Part shown: piece by piece, positions 24,847 through 36,238 of the stretch
Numbering within the stretch: the first letter of the stretch is position 1
Layout: each line of letters opens with the position of its first letter
Assembly (NCBI GenBank): GCA_038503075.1
Contig: JBCAML010000006.1
Location: forward strand, 1,178,001-1,242,000
Reading direction: 5' to 3'
DNA: 64,000 nucleotides
DNA from: Gyromitra esculenta
Lineage: Eukaryota; Ascomycota; Pezizomycetes; Pezizales; Discinaceae
The notes under the pieces: model-generated
The model's database searches: none
The model's input: the letters and a program-made list of their open reading frames with translations, nothing else
Told to the model about the DNA's origin: nothing
Translations under genes and position numbers: made by a program

Positions 24847-26430
24847 GTGCATAGAGATAGCATTAAGATAAACGATCGGGTTTGATTTAGAACCTTCTCT
24901 CTACATTCGAGGTATCAAATGATGTTAGTCTCCCAGTACAGTAATATGTTTTTTTTTGGAGATCACGCGGTGAGATTACTTGAGCCTAGTAATAATGGTT
25001 GGCAGCGATTTTGGCCTAGAACATGTACTTTTTACTTTAGTATGTAGATTTTTATAGAGACATGCATGGACGAGAGTAGTAGAGAGATTGAACGGTGCTG
25101 ATGAGGACGGCGATGAAGAAGGGATTGAACACGATTGACTAAAAAGCGGTAATGAAGGGATCAACAGCATCTTGAGAGGCTTCCTAGAATCGATGAACGA
25201 CAATCAGATCTCGGCTGGATAAGGCGGAGAGCAAAGTTATGAGGCGGGTAAATTACTTCTGGAGTCTTAGTTAAAAAAATCTCTTTGGCACCAATATACC
25301 GATAGCTACAACTTGTTCAATAATTTCAATATTCTGCCATATTCACGTTCCGCTTTTTCATACAATATGCGTCGTATTGTGGGACTTAACTCTCAATAAA
25401 ACGAGAACCCTCTCCCGCCAAGACTGCTGAAGGAAATTGCCGGTCGTCAGTAATATCGCTGCGAGTGATATCTCATGACAAGCACAGCACACACGCAAAC
25501 TTTATTTATCTATTCGTTTGTTCCGGCTGATGTGTACCTTGAGTTGGTTAGTTTTTTCATGATGCCTAAATTTAAGATAAATTCCGAAAGAGCTAGAGTA
25601 GTTGACCATAACATCGAGACAGAGTGTCCGGGATAGTTTTTATTATCTTCATGTAATTACTTGTTTTTCTCGGCATCTTACAGGAAATGGGTTACCATCA
25701 CCGCCATTTTTATCTAGTTGGCTTTAATAAAGTAGTGGCGCGCTTTTGGCAAGATCTGAGCTCATCTTGGTTTTCGTCTACGTCTATCATGCTGCCACTG
25801 GCACATAGCGGTCGCGTTACTCAGGCACTATCTACTGGGATTCAGAGATTTAACTACCAGAATAGTATATGCTTGAATTTCTCGCCAATTTAAAGGGGGT
25901 TATTCTTGGGATGTAGCGTTCACAAGAGCGATGGTGATAGGATGCGCAAACCTGTATCACTTTTCGTAAAATAAAATTACGGTAAGTTGCATCTCGTTAC
26001 CGATACTACATGTAGTAGGGAAAATCTGAGCCGGTGATGATAGTACATACATATATTCTACCAAGACATCCCTCTGTTTTCGCGGGGAGTCATAGGCTAG
26101 AACGCAGTAATCGAGGCTGGGTGCGCTGTGGACAAGGCAGAGTGACACTTTCAGGAAATTAGCCACGTCAGTAACTACTTGTACCCCCTTCCTGATCAGA
26201 AATCCATACTATAAACAAGTCACAATCTCCATATTGTAACAGTGTCTCAAGGGGCTATGGGGGAAAAAAATTGTGGAAGCAATTGATTCTAACTCAAACA
26301 TGTATTCTATCAAAAATCTGAAACCCCTAGAGCCTGTGTGACGGGGAGTAGTAATTAATGCATGGATATCATTTTATTCGCACGCTAATTAGGTACATAT
26401 CAAATACTCTCAGAACCAGATTTTGTCCCT
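24847..26430. other. Intergenic, no gene recognised
   Basis: This is 1.6 kb of AT-rich sequence between the MITE and the end of ERG20. TACATGTA occurs at 26007. Small open frames carry no motif. The 3' UTR of ERG20 lies in the last part. Confidence 0.5.
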
Positions 26431-27813
26431 TTATCTGCTTCTCCCAGCAATCTTATTCAAGAAACCTTCGAGGACACCCTTTTTCAATCCCTGAGTTTCA
26501 TCAACTTTCGCAATGAGAGCCCTAATTTCATCGACCGACTTCTTTTCATACGCTTGATAGTGCCCCTCGAGTCCAAGCTCCAGATATAGCTCTTTAATTT
26601 TCTTTTCCATGGCGGCATCTTTCCTACCATAGTTATCGTCAAGCACCTTCCTCTGCTCTGGAGTGATGAGCTCGAGTGCCTTGTTGACTAACCATCCACA
26701 CTTATTGTCCTGAATGTCGGTGCCAATCTTCCCAATGTGTTCTGGGTCGCCGTAGCAATCAAGGTAGTCATCCTGCACCTGAAAATATTCACCAAGTGGG
26801 ATAAGGACATCACGAGCACGGGTAAGGTTCTCGGGGGTGGCAATACCTGCTTGATGCATGGCGAGGGCGACAGGGAGGTAGAAGGAGTAAAAGGCGGTCT
26901 TGTAGCGGACAATGAAGTAATATTTTTGGTAGTTGAATCTATCGAGGTTGATATCGTCTTCTGGGGCAGTGAGAAGGTCGACGAGCTGACCAAGCTCTGT
27001 TTGAAAGGTGACCTAATAGAAATATTAACAATTCTACCTTTTGTGGAAAAAGTTAGACAGGTGGTTGAAGCTACCTCGTGGAACAGTTCAACAAGGTCAA
27101 TGTAGTAAGGGGTTCCCTTGAAGTATTTCCTCAGGAGGATGTAAATGGAGGTTTCAAGAATAAAAGAATCATTGATGGCAATATTTCCAACACCCGGCTA
27201 TTCATTTCAAGGAGGTTAGGATTAATATTCTATTGACAGCACAGCCAACATGGTAGCGGATAGCGGTCTTGCCTTACCATTAAGTACCAACACGGGGAGT
27301 TGCGACGGGTCTTAGAGCTGTCCATGATGTCGTCGGCAACCAAAAACATCGCTTGGAGCTATGGAACACCAAAAATAAAGTTATAAACTAAGAATTTATC
27401 TTTAACCGTGAGGCTTACCAATTCAGTGCACCATCCTAAGATGGCACTCTGCTTGTACTCTTCCTCGCTCAATTTGTCCTTTCCAATTAAAATACGGTAG
27501 GTATCTGGCACTGTCATTCCACGGTTATACTTTCCACCTAGCGTGTTGTGCGTGAGGTTCTAAACAACATATTGAATGAGTAATTGAAGCAATTTAAAAA
27601 TAAATTTAAATATCTTTGAGAGGGCAGTAGAAAAGGGAGACTGCTCAATTGCAGGCTAGAATCAGGATTTAGAAGAGCAGAATAAAACTTTCGTACCTCT
27701 TTCACCCATTCGACGGCATTTTCAGAAATCCCAGTCTTCTTCACCTCAGCAATCAGCTCTGGGATAATAACATTCTTGAAGACGGCTTCGAATTCGGGAC
27801 GGGTGGTAGCCAT
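26431..27813 (-). CDS. ERG20: Farnesyl diphosphate synthase
   Basis: This enzyme condenses IPP with DMAPP and then GPP to make FPP for sterols, dolichol, ubiquinone and prenylation. Five exons (27697-27813, 27419-27559, 27278-27358, 27075-27197, 26431-27012) keep phase and give 347 residues, the family length. The first Asp-rich motif DDIMD lies at residues 95-99 ([20 protein letters not shown]) and the second, DDYLD, at 235-239 ([16 protein letters not shown]). Other blocks are [25 protein letters not shown] sequence in exon 4, [15 protein letters not shown] and [17 protein letters not shown]. The C-terminus KIAGRSR is basic. The start ATG gives the usual short N-terminus. The gene stands alone, with about 900 bp of free sequence upstream. 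Confidence 0.97.
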
Positions 27814-28714
27814 TTCGATTTGTTCTGAAAACTGATGCTATAGTGGATGGGGGTTCAAGGATTTTGATGATGTGATTCTTCTGCGAGATGAATTAAAGAT
27901 AGAATCCAGGGATCAAATCTGTCGTGGGTTTTGACAGCGTGGGACTTGGGAGGGGTGGTGGCAGGCGGCCACAGCTGAGGGGTCAGGGTCTCGCTTTTGC
28001 TAGGGACACGGCACGTGCCACGCACAAGGATGCTCTCTCACCACCTAGCTACCTCGATCCTTTCTCACTATTTCAGCGATTGTTACAGCCTTTCTCTTAA
28101 TCGAGATTTAAATTACTTAAATACTCTATCATAACTCTCTATCTAATTATGTACGAGGGTTAGGCCAATGGCCAAGCGCACACACAAAAACAACTCAGCC
28201 TATTGTGTGCAACGAGAACGAAACGCGCGTTAGAAGCATACCGAAACACCACTTCGTAGCCAAAATTAATAATTAGAGTATAACGCCAGGCAACTTTACA
28301 CACCACACAGGTCACCAATTTTTGATAAGCCTAATCTGTGAACAGCAATTTAGCTCACTAGTGCGTGAGCGCATAGCAAACCCTCATCCCAACGGCCCGC
28401 CCTTTACCGTGTTCAGTTACTCTAAGGAAAAAATCCGAGAGAATATTTGAGGATTTATCTATTCTTACAACCTTAGGCGTAAACTGCTGCCTGGTAACAG
28501 AAAAATAAACAAGAATACTAGTGATTTTCCTTCCGGTTAACTGTTAAAAGAAGACTAAATCTTAGGAAAAACTATTAGGGACCTGAATATTACATGCACA
28601 TACATATATGGTATGCAACTACCCATATTTTACCATTGAATCGCTGAAATAACAGCGATCATCCGTGGAATCATCAGAAACGTTTCTCGTATCATTTGCG
28701 GCCAAAGATCTCTC
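27814..28714. other. Intergenic upstream of ERG20
   Basis: About 900 bp should contain the ERG20 promoter and the 3' end of the membrane-protein gene beginning at 28715. The sequence is AT-rich from 28080 on. No further gene is seen. Confidence 0.5.
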
Positions 28715-29662
28715 TCAGACAGCGCTCTGTTGGGCTGCACGACTCATTCTTGCAGCATCCCCTATATCTATCCATAATGCACCTAACGGCAATTCAGGTT
28801 GAACGGGAAGCGCAAGTTGGCTCCCACTATTATGACCTCTTCCCTCAATCTTGTAACCCCTTGTAACGGTAATTTCAAGATTTCTTGCCCTCCCCCTCCT
28901 GTCAGATACAAGTTTTGTTGACCTAGGGTGTGTACGGACTATCGACGGGTCGCGGTAAAGATAACGGTGAAGGAGCCACATGATAGTACCGCAGAGAACA
29001 CAAAGCCCAATAATTGTTACGGCGATGATACCACCGATTGCACTTGGAGAAAGCTCATTCGAATCGTTGCAACCCGCAAAGACGTTGGGGACTGTGAGGT
29101 AGAGGGGGTTGGTAATCACTTTTTCGAGATTGGCGTACGGGGGGAAGGTAGCATTAGTGGTTCCGGAAATGAACTCGCAAGGGCTTTCCCAGGTCAAACC
29201 GCAGCTAAAATTTCTTCAGGGAATTTAATAAAATGCCAAATAGCTATCGAAACATTGGAGCTATAGGATTCCGCATTAGGGATAAACATACTTGGGACAG
29301 CATTTTTTATTCAGTGGCTTAGAATCCGGGTACTTTAATTCGTATGAATTTATTGAACACATCTCCCTATGGCCGATAGGATCCGCGCAGTTGAGGTAGC
29401 CTACAGGGCATTTGTGGTACTTTTGGCTTTGTGGAGGACAATTGAGTTCTGGATTTTCCTTCCGGCAACAGTTCGTCCAAACAACTTTACCGAAACTTGA
29501 TGAGTTTTCCTCAACATTTAGGGAACAGATACCAGATCCTGCCGAGATACCAGGGCTACCGGCTCCAGTGGCTGTGGCACTGGCACTGGCACTTGTAAGG
29601 GAGGTTACGGATGAGTCTTGCGAACTAGTGCTCATGCTCGTGGTGAAATCGGAATTACTCAT
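28715..29662 (-). CDS. Unknown Cys-rich single-pass membrane protein
   Basis: Two exons (29292-29662, 28715-29204) join in phase to about 286 residues. I do not recognise the family. The first 45 residues are Ser/Thr/Ala/Gly-rich, as in O-mannosylated fungal surface proteins. A Cys-rich region follows (NCCRKENPELNC, YHKCPVGYLNCAD, KKCCPNCGLTWESPCEF), then one membrane segment, GGIIAVTIIGLCVLCGTIMW, and a basic cytosolic tail (YRDPSIVRTHPRSTKLVSDRRGRAR). The layout fits a type I surface protein or sensor, but no signal peptide follows the chosen ATG, so an upstream leader exon may be missing from this model. The splice join is supported by two cysteines flanking it. Function is unknown. Confidence 0.6.
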
Positions 29663-30282
29663 ACTTATTCTGCTGAATCTGTTGAGTGAGCTGCGCGGTG
29701 AGCTGCCGAAATCGAAGTAGAACCGGAGGGAAAGGCATGCGTGTCAATGGGAAGGGATACCTCTCAAGACAGAGAGAATTATTTTGGACTATACACGAGA
29801 AAGGTGGTATGAACAAAGAACATGCGAATTTACAAGTGCACATGATTACTGGGTAGCCATCAAGACTTGGCCATTGCAATTGGTAACAAAGAATCAGTAA
29901 ACTTTACTACGTACATGTAAATGTAAATTGCATATACAGTGCCTTCAAAACCAATGAAACTTCGAGCTGCTATAAAGAGTGATATTTATTCTCAGTGACT
30001 AAGAATCTAAGCAAACCTAAAATCTCTTGAGGTCTTATACACAAAATATCACTCGCACTTTTTTTTAAAAAAACTGTTGGAGTTTTGGACCACGATCGAG
30101 TATTATTTGAGCTTAGGATTGCGGACGAGATACAAGGAGAGCAGGCAGTATATATACAGGAACTCAACCAATAGACAGCTCCCAAAACCCGGGGCTTCCA
30201 GAGCCCGTCTGACTATCAAAGATCTACAGGGACCGAGACCCTGAGACTTATTAGGGCGCAATATCAATAGTTTCAACAAAAA
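29663..30282. other. Intergenic between two membrane-protein genes
   Basis: This 620-bp stretch contains TACATGTA at 29912, about 250 bp upstream of the preceding minus-strand gene's ATG, and a short run of T and A bases near 30059-30070. A missing leader exon for the 28715-29662 gene could lie here but was not identified. Confidence 0.4.
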
Positions 30283-30735
30283 CTACTTTCCCATATGTGA
30301 AACAGCTGGTTCTGGTGGAAACACATCATTATCCTTCATAGGGATCCACGGCCCCATTACTTCCGTAGTCAATAGCAACTCTTCATCCAGAAGCTTCACA
30401 TCTGTGATACCAGCAACACTACTGACCACCAGTGACATAGGGCTATTTTCAGACCTCTCTGCAGCCACTCTCTCAATCGCCGCCTTGGTTTGGATGGCCT
30501 CCAAACGTTCGAAGTAGTTAGAAATAACCTCTGCGTCGTGGAATAGCGAATAGAAGAAAATTACGACCAAGATAACAAACGCTGCAGCAGTGAAAATGAG
30601 CGGATCGCGGACCTGACTATGCGGCATAAGTACTGCGCAAGCCACCATGGTGGTGACATCTAGCATGATCGCGACTGTAGTAAGTTTAGTCGTCCACGAG
30701 ATTAGCGATAGGTATGGGTGATGGGGATTCTGCAT
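30283..30735 (-). CDS. Unknown small membrane protein
   Basis: A single-exon frame from the ATG at 30735 encodes 150 residues; the open frame extends further upstream but only through non-ATG codons. Two hydrophobic segments are visible: LTTVAIMLDVTTMVACAVLM (about residues 17-36) and DPLIFTAAAFVILVVIFFYS (about 44-63). They are followed by a mixed-charge soluble part (FERLEAIQTKAAIERVAAERSE) with probable helical character. I recognise no family. It could be a genuine small membrane protein or a chance frame; the hydrophobic pattern and ATG position favour a gene only moderately. Confidence 0.4.
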   Translation of the reverse strand: MQNPHHPYLSLISWTTKLTTVAIMLDVTTMVACAVLMPHSQVRDPLIFTAAAFVILVVIFFYSLFHDAEVISNYFERLEAIQTKAAIERVAAERSENSPMSLVVSSVAGITDVKLLDEELLLTTEVMGPWIPMKDNDVFPPEPAVSHMGK

Positions 30736-31091
30736 CTTTAAGATTTGTAATGGAGTGTATGGAGCAGATGCTAAAGGTGGTAGTAGTAATAGTGGTAATA
30801 GTAGTGACGGGAACTTCAGTTTTAACAAAGAATTGGTGACTTTAAGGGGGGGGCTAGGTGTTAGCTTTTAACCACTGCTCCTTGTTGGATTGTTTATCCT
30901 GGACGAACAAAGAAATCTTGGAAGTTGAAATCAAATCTCACACAATTTTTTATTGATGCTCCCACATTATCGACCAGCCCAAAGCCCAGATCTAGATATT
31001 ACAAGGCTTGTGTAAAAAATCTAGGAAAACGAAATGTTGAAAAATGTTGAAAACCAAGGAAAGGTATAGCCTGTAAACTTTAAGAATTGTG
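30736..31091. other. Intergenic upstream of the small membrane-protein frame
   Basis: Positions 30778-30805 contain a TAGTAGTAATAGTGG-type trinucleotide repeat. The right part should be the 3' UTR of GPI10. Nothing else is seen. Confidence 0.4.
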
Positions 31092-33160
31092 CTAAGCCCG
31101 CAAACACCAAACCACCACATCCCCTTTCCTCCTCGAGTCATCGTGCAAATGGCTATTGAAGAATCTCTGGCACTCTTCGTACCTCGTATCCGCCCCAAGA
31201 TAATCTTTTAACGTGGGCTCAAGTGCTTCAAAGAACATAAGTCTGTCGGGCCACTGATAAGTGGTTGCTTCTAGCATCCGCTTTTTCGGGTTAGCATCCA
31301 CCCTAGCTTTCGGCGGGGGAGGAAATTTTTCCGCCAGGAATTTTCCGGGAGAGGCGTAGAACTGGTCTGCTTCATCAAGATAGACGGATTTTTCCTCTTG
31401 GGTAAAGCTAGTAGAAATCATAAGCATCAGTTTAAAACTCAAAATTAAGGGATGAATATAGGTAAGTGACCATACCTAATCGGTGGTTCGCAGCTCAGAG
31501 CCCACATTTCCCCAGAACCCATCACATAGCTCCTCCATGGTGTGGAATGACACGGCATCAGAAATCCCGCACTTTTCCAGTGTAACTCTTCAGGGCCTTC
31601 TGTGCTAGTTTTCCTTAACCAATCCACCACATCGATGACCCCCCTTTGATGTACCTGTGTTGCATACCATGCGATCGGGATATTTACAAAAATCATCACC
31701 AAAATCAACCTGTCCTTCGTTCTCTTACTCCACTTCAGATTCTCCAACGTAACCGCCGATAGAACGTGAAGTATTGGTAAGAGAGGGTAAATGAAGCGAA
31801 CTTCTTTGTGCGATATTAATGAGTAAACACCTGTAACTAGGGCGACGGTTGATGCTAGCTGGAAACCAGCTGTTCCTTGTTCGTTGCCTTCGGTGGATGA
31901 CGGAGATCCAGCCCGAAAGAAGATATAGAGAGAGTATAACGCAAGAGGGAAGAATGATGTCAGGAGAAGAGGCAAGCCTTGAGATATGTAATAGTGCCAG
32001 GGGTTGCTTCCGTAAAACACAGAAAGACTCTGGACTACGTTAAACTCAAGGAATTTAAGTGGAGGGAATGTCCAAACGCCATAGTAGCGGTAATCTATGA
32101 CAGTATTGAGAAACAGCGCTGTCAATCTATTGTATGTTAGTGAAAATGTCGCAAGCTGTGGTGAATTGATATTCATACCCGACTGTCACAGCTTTAATGA
32201 CCAAAAGGACTCTGTCTCTCGAGCTGCTACGAACTATGAGAAAACTTGCCAGACATGACCAAACCAAGACATTTGTAGGTCGAAGGATACAAGCGAAGGC
32301 AGCAAGGAGCAAAGAAAGCCGGAGTTCACTGGTACGAAGAATGTTAGCCTAGCCTAAAATTATAAGCAATAAGTTTGAAATATAAGCTAGAAAACAGACT
32401 TTCGATCAATCTGACTCCTTGGCACTTCTCTACTCTTCTCGGCTCTCTTTTTAGGAACATAGACGACTGCATTCCAGGGCCAGTAATAGAGTGCAATAAC
32501 AGTGATGCTGGTCTCTAGACTATTCGAAAAAGTCCTCGTAGAACAGAAATAATTAAATGCACTACCCATACTTAACCATAGCTATATTCAGATCCAATTT
32601 AGGTTAGTGAAACTTCATATCAGTAATGTTCCATCTAGAAAGATAATAAGAAGGTTAGAACCCACACTGGTCCATCCCACCGCTCCCCCAAACAGCTTTC
32701 CCGCAAGCTTTGCAGTAAAATAGTCTCCCAGAGCCGCAAAAACTGCTTGTAGAATTTTTGGCGCAACAACTAAGAGCTCCGCTTTTGTTGTGCTTGTCAC
32801 CCCAAGGAGTTCAGAAGTGAGATTGGCGAGCTTATAGACCCCAGCGAAAATAAGGGGGTGCGCAATGGATCGCAGTTGGTTCCTCCATTCCTATAAGGGT
32901 GGAGCCAAAGACGTCAATAACTTTCTTGGCTTGTCGATTAGCCGAAAACTAGGCAGGTATCGTACCCATGTGAGCCACCCTTCACCAAATATCATTCGCC
33001 ATGCTGGCTCTAGCGATTGAAAGTATTCGTCTGGTTGGAAGAATGTACGAACTGTAAGCGCATTAACAATACGGAAAGATAGGATAGAAAAGAATATCAA
33101 GTAATGTGAGGAGAAAGAGCGCCTCTTGCTCCCAGGAGCGGAGCGCTGTGGTGAAGACAT
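31092..33160 (-). CDS. GPI10: GPI mannosyltransferase 3 (GPI10/PIG-B)
   Basis: This ER membrane enzyme of family GT22 adds the third mannose to GPI-anchor precursors. Six exons were inferred (32966-33160, 32666-32890, 32396-32581, 32179-32348, 31476-32126, 31092-31407), giving about 580 residues. The family start is clear: [25 protein letters not shown], with the conserved Asp-Glu of the first lumenal loop. Other blocks are [77 protein letters not shown] and [13 protein letters not shown] near the C-terminus. Many hydrophobic segments fit a multi-pass ER protein. The exon 3/4 junction is the weakest: the intron would be only 47 bp with a GTTTTC donor, although phase and conservation demand one there. 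Confidence 0.93.
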
Positions 33161-34467
33161 TGACCGACGAGTCGACGTGATGTTGTTGTGATGTTGTATA
33201 GCCTCGGTAGCTGGTGTTGATTGAGGCTCTGCGCGGCTCTCTATTAGCGCCCATGCGCTGCCAAGAGAGTGGTTTCGCTCACGTGAAAGCAGTGCATCTA
33301 CATGTAGTAAATAATTCTAATCCATTTTCGTCAGTACATGTATGTAGAGCTTATAATATAGAATACATTCGTGTAACATCTAAACTTCATGACCTAGTGA
33401 TTTTCTTTGTAGTTTAATTGGACAATTGATTTAACCCTAATCTTAAAACCAATGATTGGCTATGTAATAGTGACTTTAATACCTGCAGCTGTTGCTCACA
33501 ATCATGTGTCTATCCAGGTATTCTCAAAAGCGCATGTAGTTAGTGTACTCTACATGAACCTTAACACCCTGAGAAATTCAAGGCCCCTACTTTCTTGGAG
33601 ATTTAGGAATAACAGACACAAAATACATCCCATAGATTTAAAATATCGTTGATTATCTCCAATGAATTTCCCGCGCCACTATCCGTGACCACTTTGTGAG
33701 AGCGAGTCAAGAATCTCTCAATATCATATCCAAATGTCCCAGGACTGGTGAGTTACACACTGTGGGTCAAGTTTTTATGCCCCAGTGACCATTTTGCCCA
33801 CACTGATATGCAGCTTGACAGTCGCAGGCAACCGGTATTACATAAATACGTTACGTTGTCAAATACAGCAGCCACGTCACTGTAATTGATTGAAATATTA
33901 GGGGAGGGTGTGTGAAAGGGTCACGAGCAATATCCAGTATCACTCGGCGAAACTCAGCCTGCGGTGGCTTACAAGAAACTCGAAAGTTTTTCACCAGTAA
34001 CATATCTCTAGGCGACTAGATCGGCTGTTCATCCCAGAGGGAGCCAGCATGTCCGCATTGCCAAGATAGAATACATAATACCTGTCTCAAACCACACCAC
34101 CTCTGTCCTTTAAGACATAATTTCAATAGCGATAGCTACGATGACACTTTAAACTCCAATTAAACTCCTCGATTTGAACCTTAGAGAAAATCATATATCA
34201 AGAATGAAATTGTTGGGGAGAGCGTATCAGACTACATGATTGGTAGGTGATATCTCAACCCAGAGATAGCTGAATATGCAGAGAAGTCGTGCATAAATTT
34301 GCCAGTCTCTAGCTCTCTCCGCGGACTATTTTTACTCACGACTGCATACCTCTTCGTAAACGAATGACGTTCGTGAAATGGGCTACCTTTGCATTTCGCC
34401 CCAGCATACAGACTTATGAGGGTTGGTTGTCTGACTCGTTTTATAGACATTGTTACCTACGCATACG
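33161..34467. other. Intergenic upstream of GPI10
   Basis: No gene is recognised. Two TACATGTA palindromes at 33299 and 33335 lie about 140 and 175 bp upstream of the GPI10 start codon. Confidence 0.5.
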
Positions 34468-34476
34468 GGGGTGAGC

Positions 34477-34559
34477 TTGTCTCGAACCAGACTCTGGGGC
34501 TCTGTTGGTGAAGTAATCACATAAACAAGCTAAGCCAAATTGGGACTGGTTCGAGACAA
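34477..34559. mobile_element. 83-bp MITE with 9-bp target duplication (Mutator-like)
   Basis: The 83-bp element has perfect 14-bp terminal inverted repeats (TTGTCTCGAACCAG). It is flanked by identical 9-mers GGGGTGAGC at 34468-34476 and 34560-34568. Nine-bp duplications are typical of Mutator-like elements, but the inverted repeats are much shorter than those of full MULEs, so the family assignment is tentative. The interior has no coding capacity. Confidence 0.8.
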
Positions 34560-34568
34560 GGGGTGAGC

Positions 34569-36238
34569 ATCCGCTGCATCCTCTTGAATATTGTAGATCA
34601 TATATCCGAAATCTGTTTCACCTAAACCTAAATACCGGTGTCTCGATTGATATTTTAGGGGCAAAATGGAAACATATACCCTTCATGTCTTAATGTCATG
34701 ACATTTCTAAATTGGCCCAGGTCCGCATGAAGGTACATACGACCTACATGCACATAATATATACTAGCGGATTCTATCAAGAGCCAAGAGTTCGCCAAAC
34801 TCGATATTTAGGTCCAGTGGAATTTGTATCTCGGATGTATCTTACTATAGGCCCAAATCAGCCTAGCTAGGAACGTCATAGAATTACGAATATCTTTACT
34901 AATCATGGCGAATTTCAGGGTAGTTTTAGCCATCAGAATTGAAACCCTTAGCAAAAATATCATTAACGTTAACGCAAAAAGAAAATATTTATCTTCTTCC
35001 CTTCTTCCCTTCCACTTCACTCCCGTTTTTATTCAAATATCTACTCCGACTTCTCTAGTAGCTTTAATTGGTGTCGTAAATGTCGAGTAACAAGGCTTAA
35101 ACCTACATGTATTCCTCTCGATCAAAGTATGTCCCCGACCGTATTCTTCAGTCTAATGCCTTAGCTTGTTGTGGTGATAAATACGATTTTGAGTGCTAGA
35201 GGATTAATGAATCATTTCACTAAGTAAAACCGTATGCGCCGAGTTTAGTTCGTTCGTTGATGAGTTATTACTAGTATGGTCCACAAGGAGCCTTGTGCTC
35301 GTAGGCCCTTGTCTCGTACTACATTGAGGTACCAAGCAATTTACCCGTGGTCCATACTGCATGTATGTGTTGCTGATGCCCTTTTTCCGAGGAGGGTTCC
35401 CAAGCCCGGCACATGCTTCCTTTGAATTTTAGTGATTTCGCTGAGGCAGGAGGCAGAACTCTCTCAATATTTAGCCTAGATGATCTGCTTATCACTGAAA
35501 TTTATCTGAATCTCTCAAAATACCTCCCGGGTAAACCTTGCTCTTCGCATTCTAGCTACGAAGCAAGCAGAATAAAGTTTTAATGCTCCTAAGGAAATTT
35601 GAACGATTTATTAAGAAAGAAAAAAGAGATAAAAATTCTGCAAGACTCATTAAAAGATAATGCGGCTTTTGCATCCCTGTCCAAGCTTGGTCTCAGTTCT
35701 AGATTTGATGTTAATCCTCGATCGATTCCGAATGTTTTCGGTGGATTTTTCGATTGAATAAATAAAATATATAGCTACCCCATATATATAGCGATGAATT
35801 TGACTGTCAACCTTTGCAGCTTGAATGTACTTTGTTCCGAATAATCTGATCAATGTAGGGTTATTTTGAAATCAGGGGAAGAATGGAGATCAACCTTCTC
35901 ATCTTTTTGAAGTAAATAGTAATACTGATGTGGCAGTGTGGTGAGTGTTTTATTGGGTATTTGGATATGTGCGTGTTTAGTTGTTTTGGGTGGATGCGGG
36001 AAATGATCAAGAGATGGACGGACGACGTTCGTGCCAAGACGTGCTAGACCTCCTCATTCACCCCTAGCCCTAATCCCGTGTTTTGATTCTCTGAATTCAC
36101 GTCTTCCCTCAACCCCGCCACATTCATTGCATCAACCCCACTACAACCTCCCAGCACTATCTCACCTCACCGGAATAGCTATCAGAATAATATTTAGTTT
36201 TGCTGGTCAAATAACGCAGTAGCCCAACAGCCAGCGCC
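34569..36238. other. Gene-free interval before CDC23
   Basis: AT-rich sequence with no supported gene. TACATGTA occurs at 35104, and a decayed hAT-like MITE lies at 35272-35359. The final 200 bp are C-rich and should hold the CDC23 promoter. Confidence 0.5.
35272..35359. mobile_element. Decayed hAT-like MITE fragment related to 24374-24838
   Basis: The ends are inverted repeats of AGTATGGTCCAC, and the interior (GTGCTCGT, CTCGTACT) aligns with the right end of the element at 24374-24838. Most differences are C-to-T or G-to-A, many at sites that are CpG in the intact copy, such as CACGAGG to CACAAGG and CCTCGTG to CCTTGTG. No target duplication remains and most of the interior is lost (88 bp in all). 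Confidence 0.6.
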
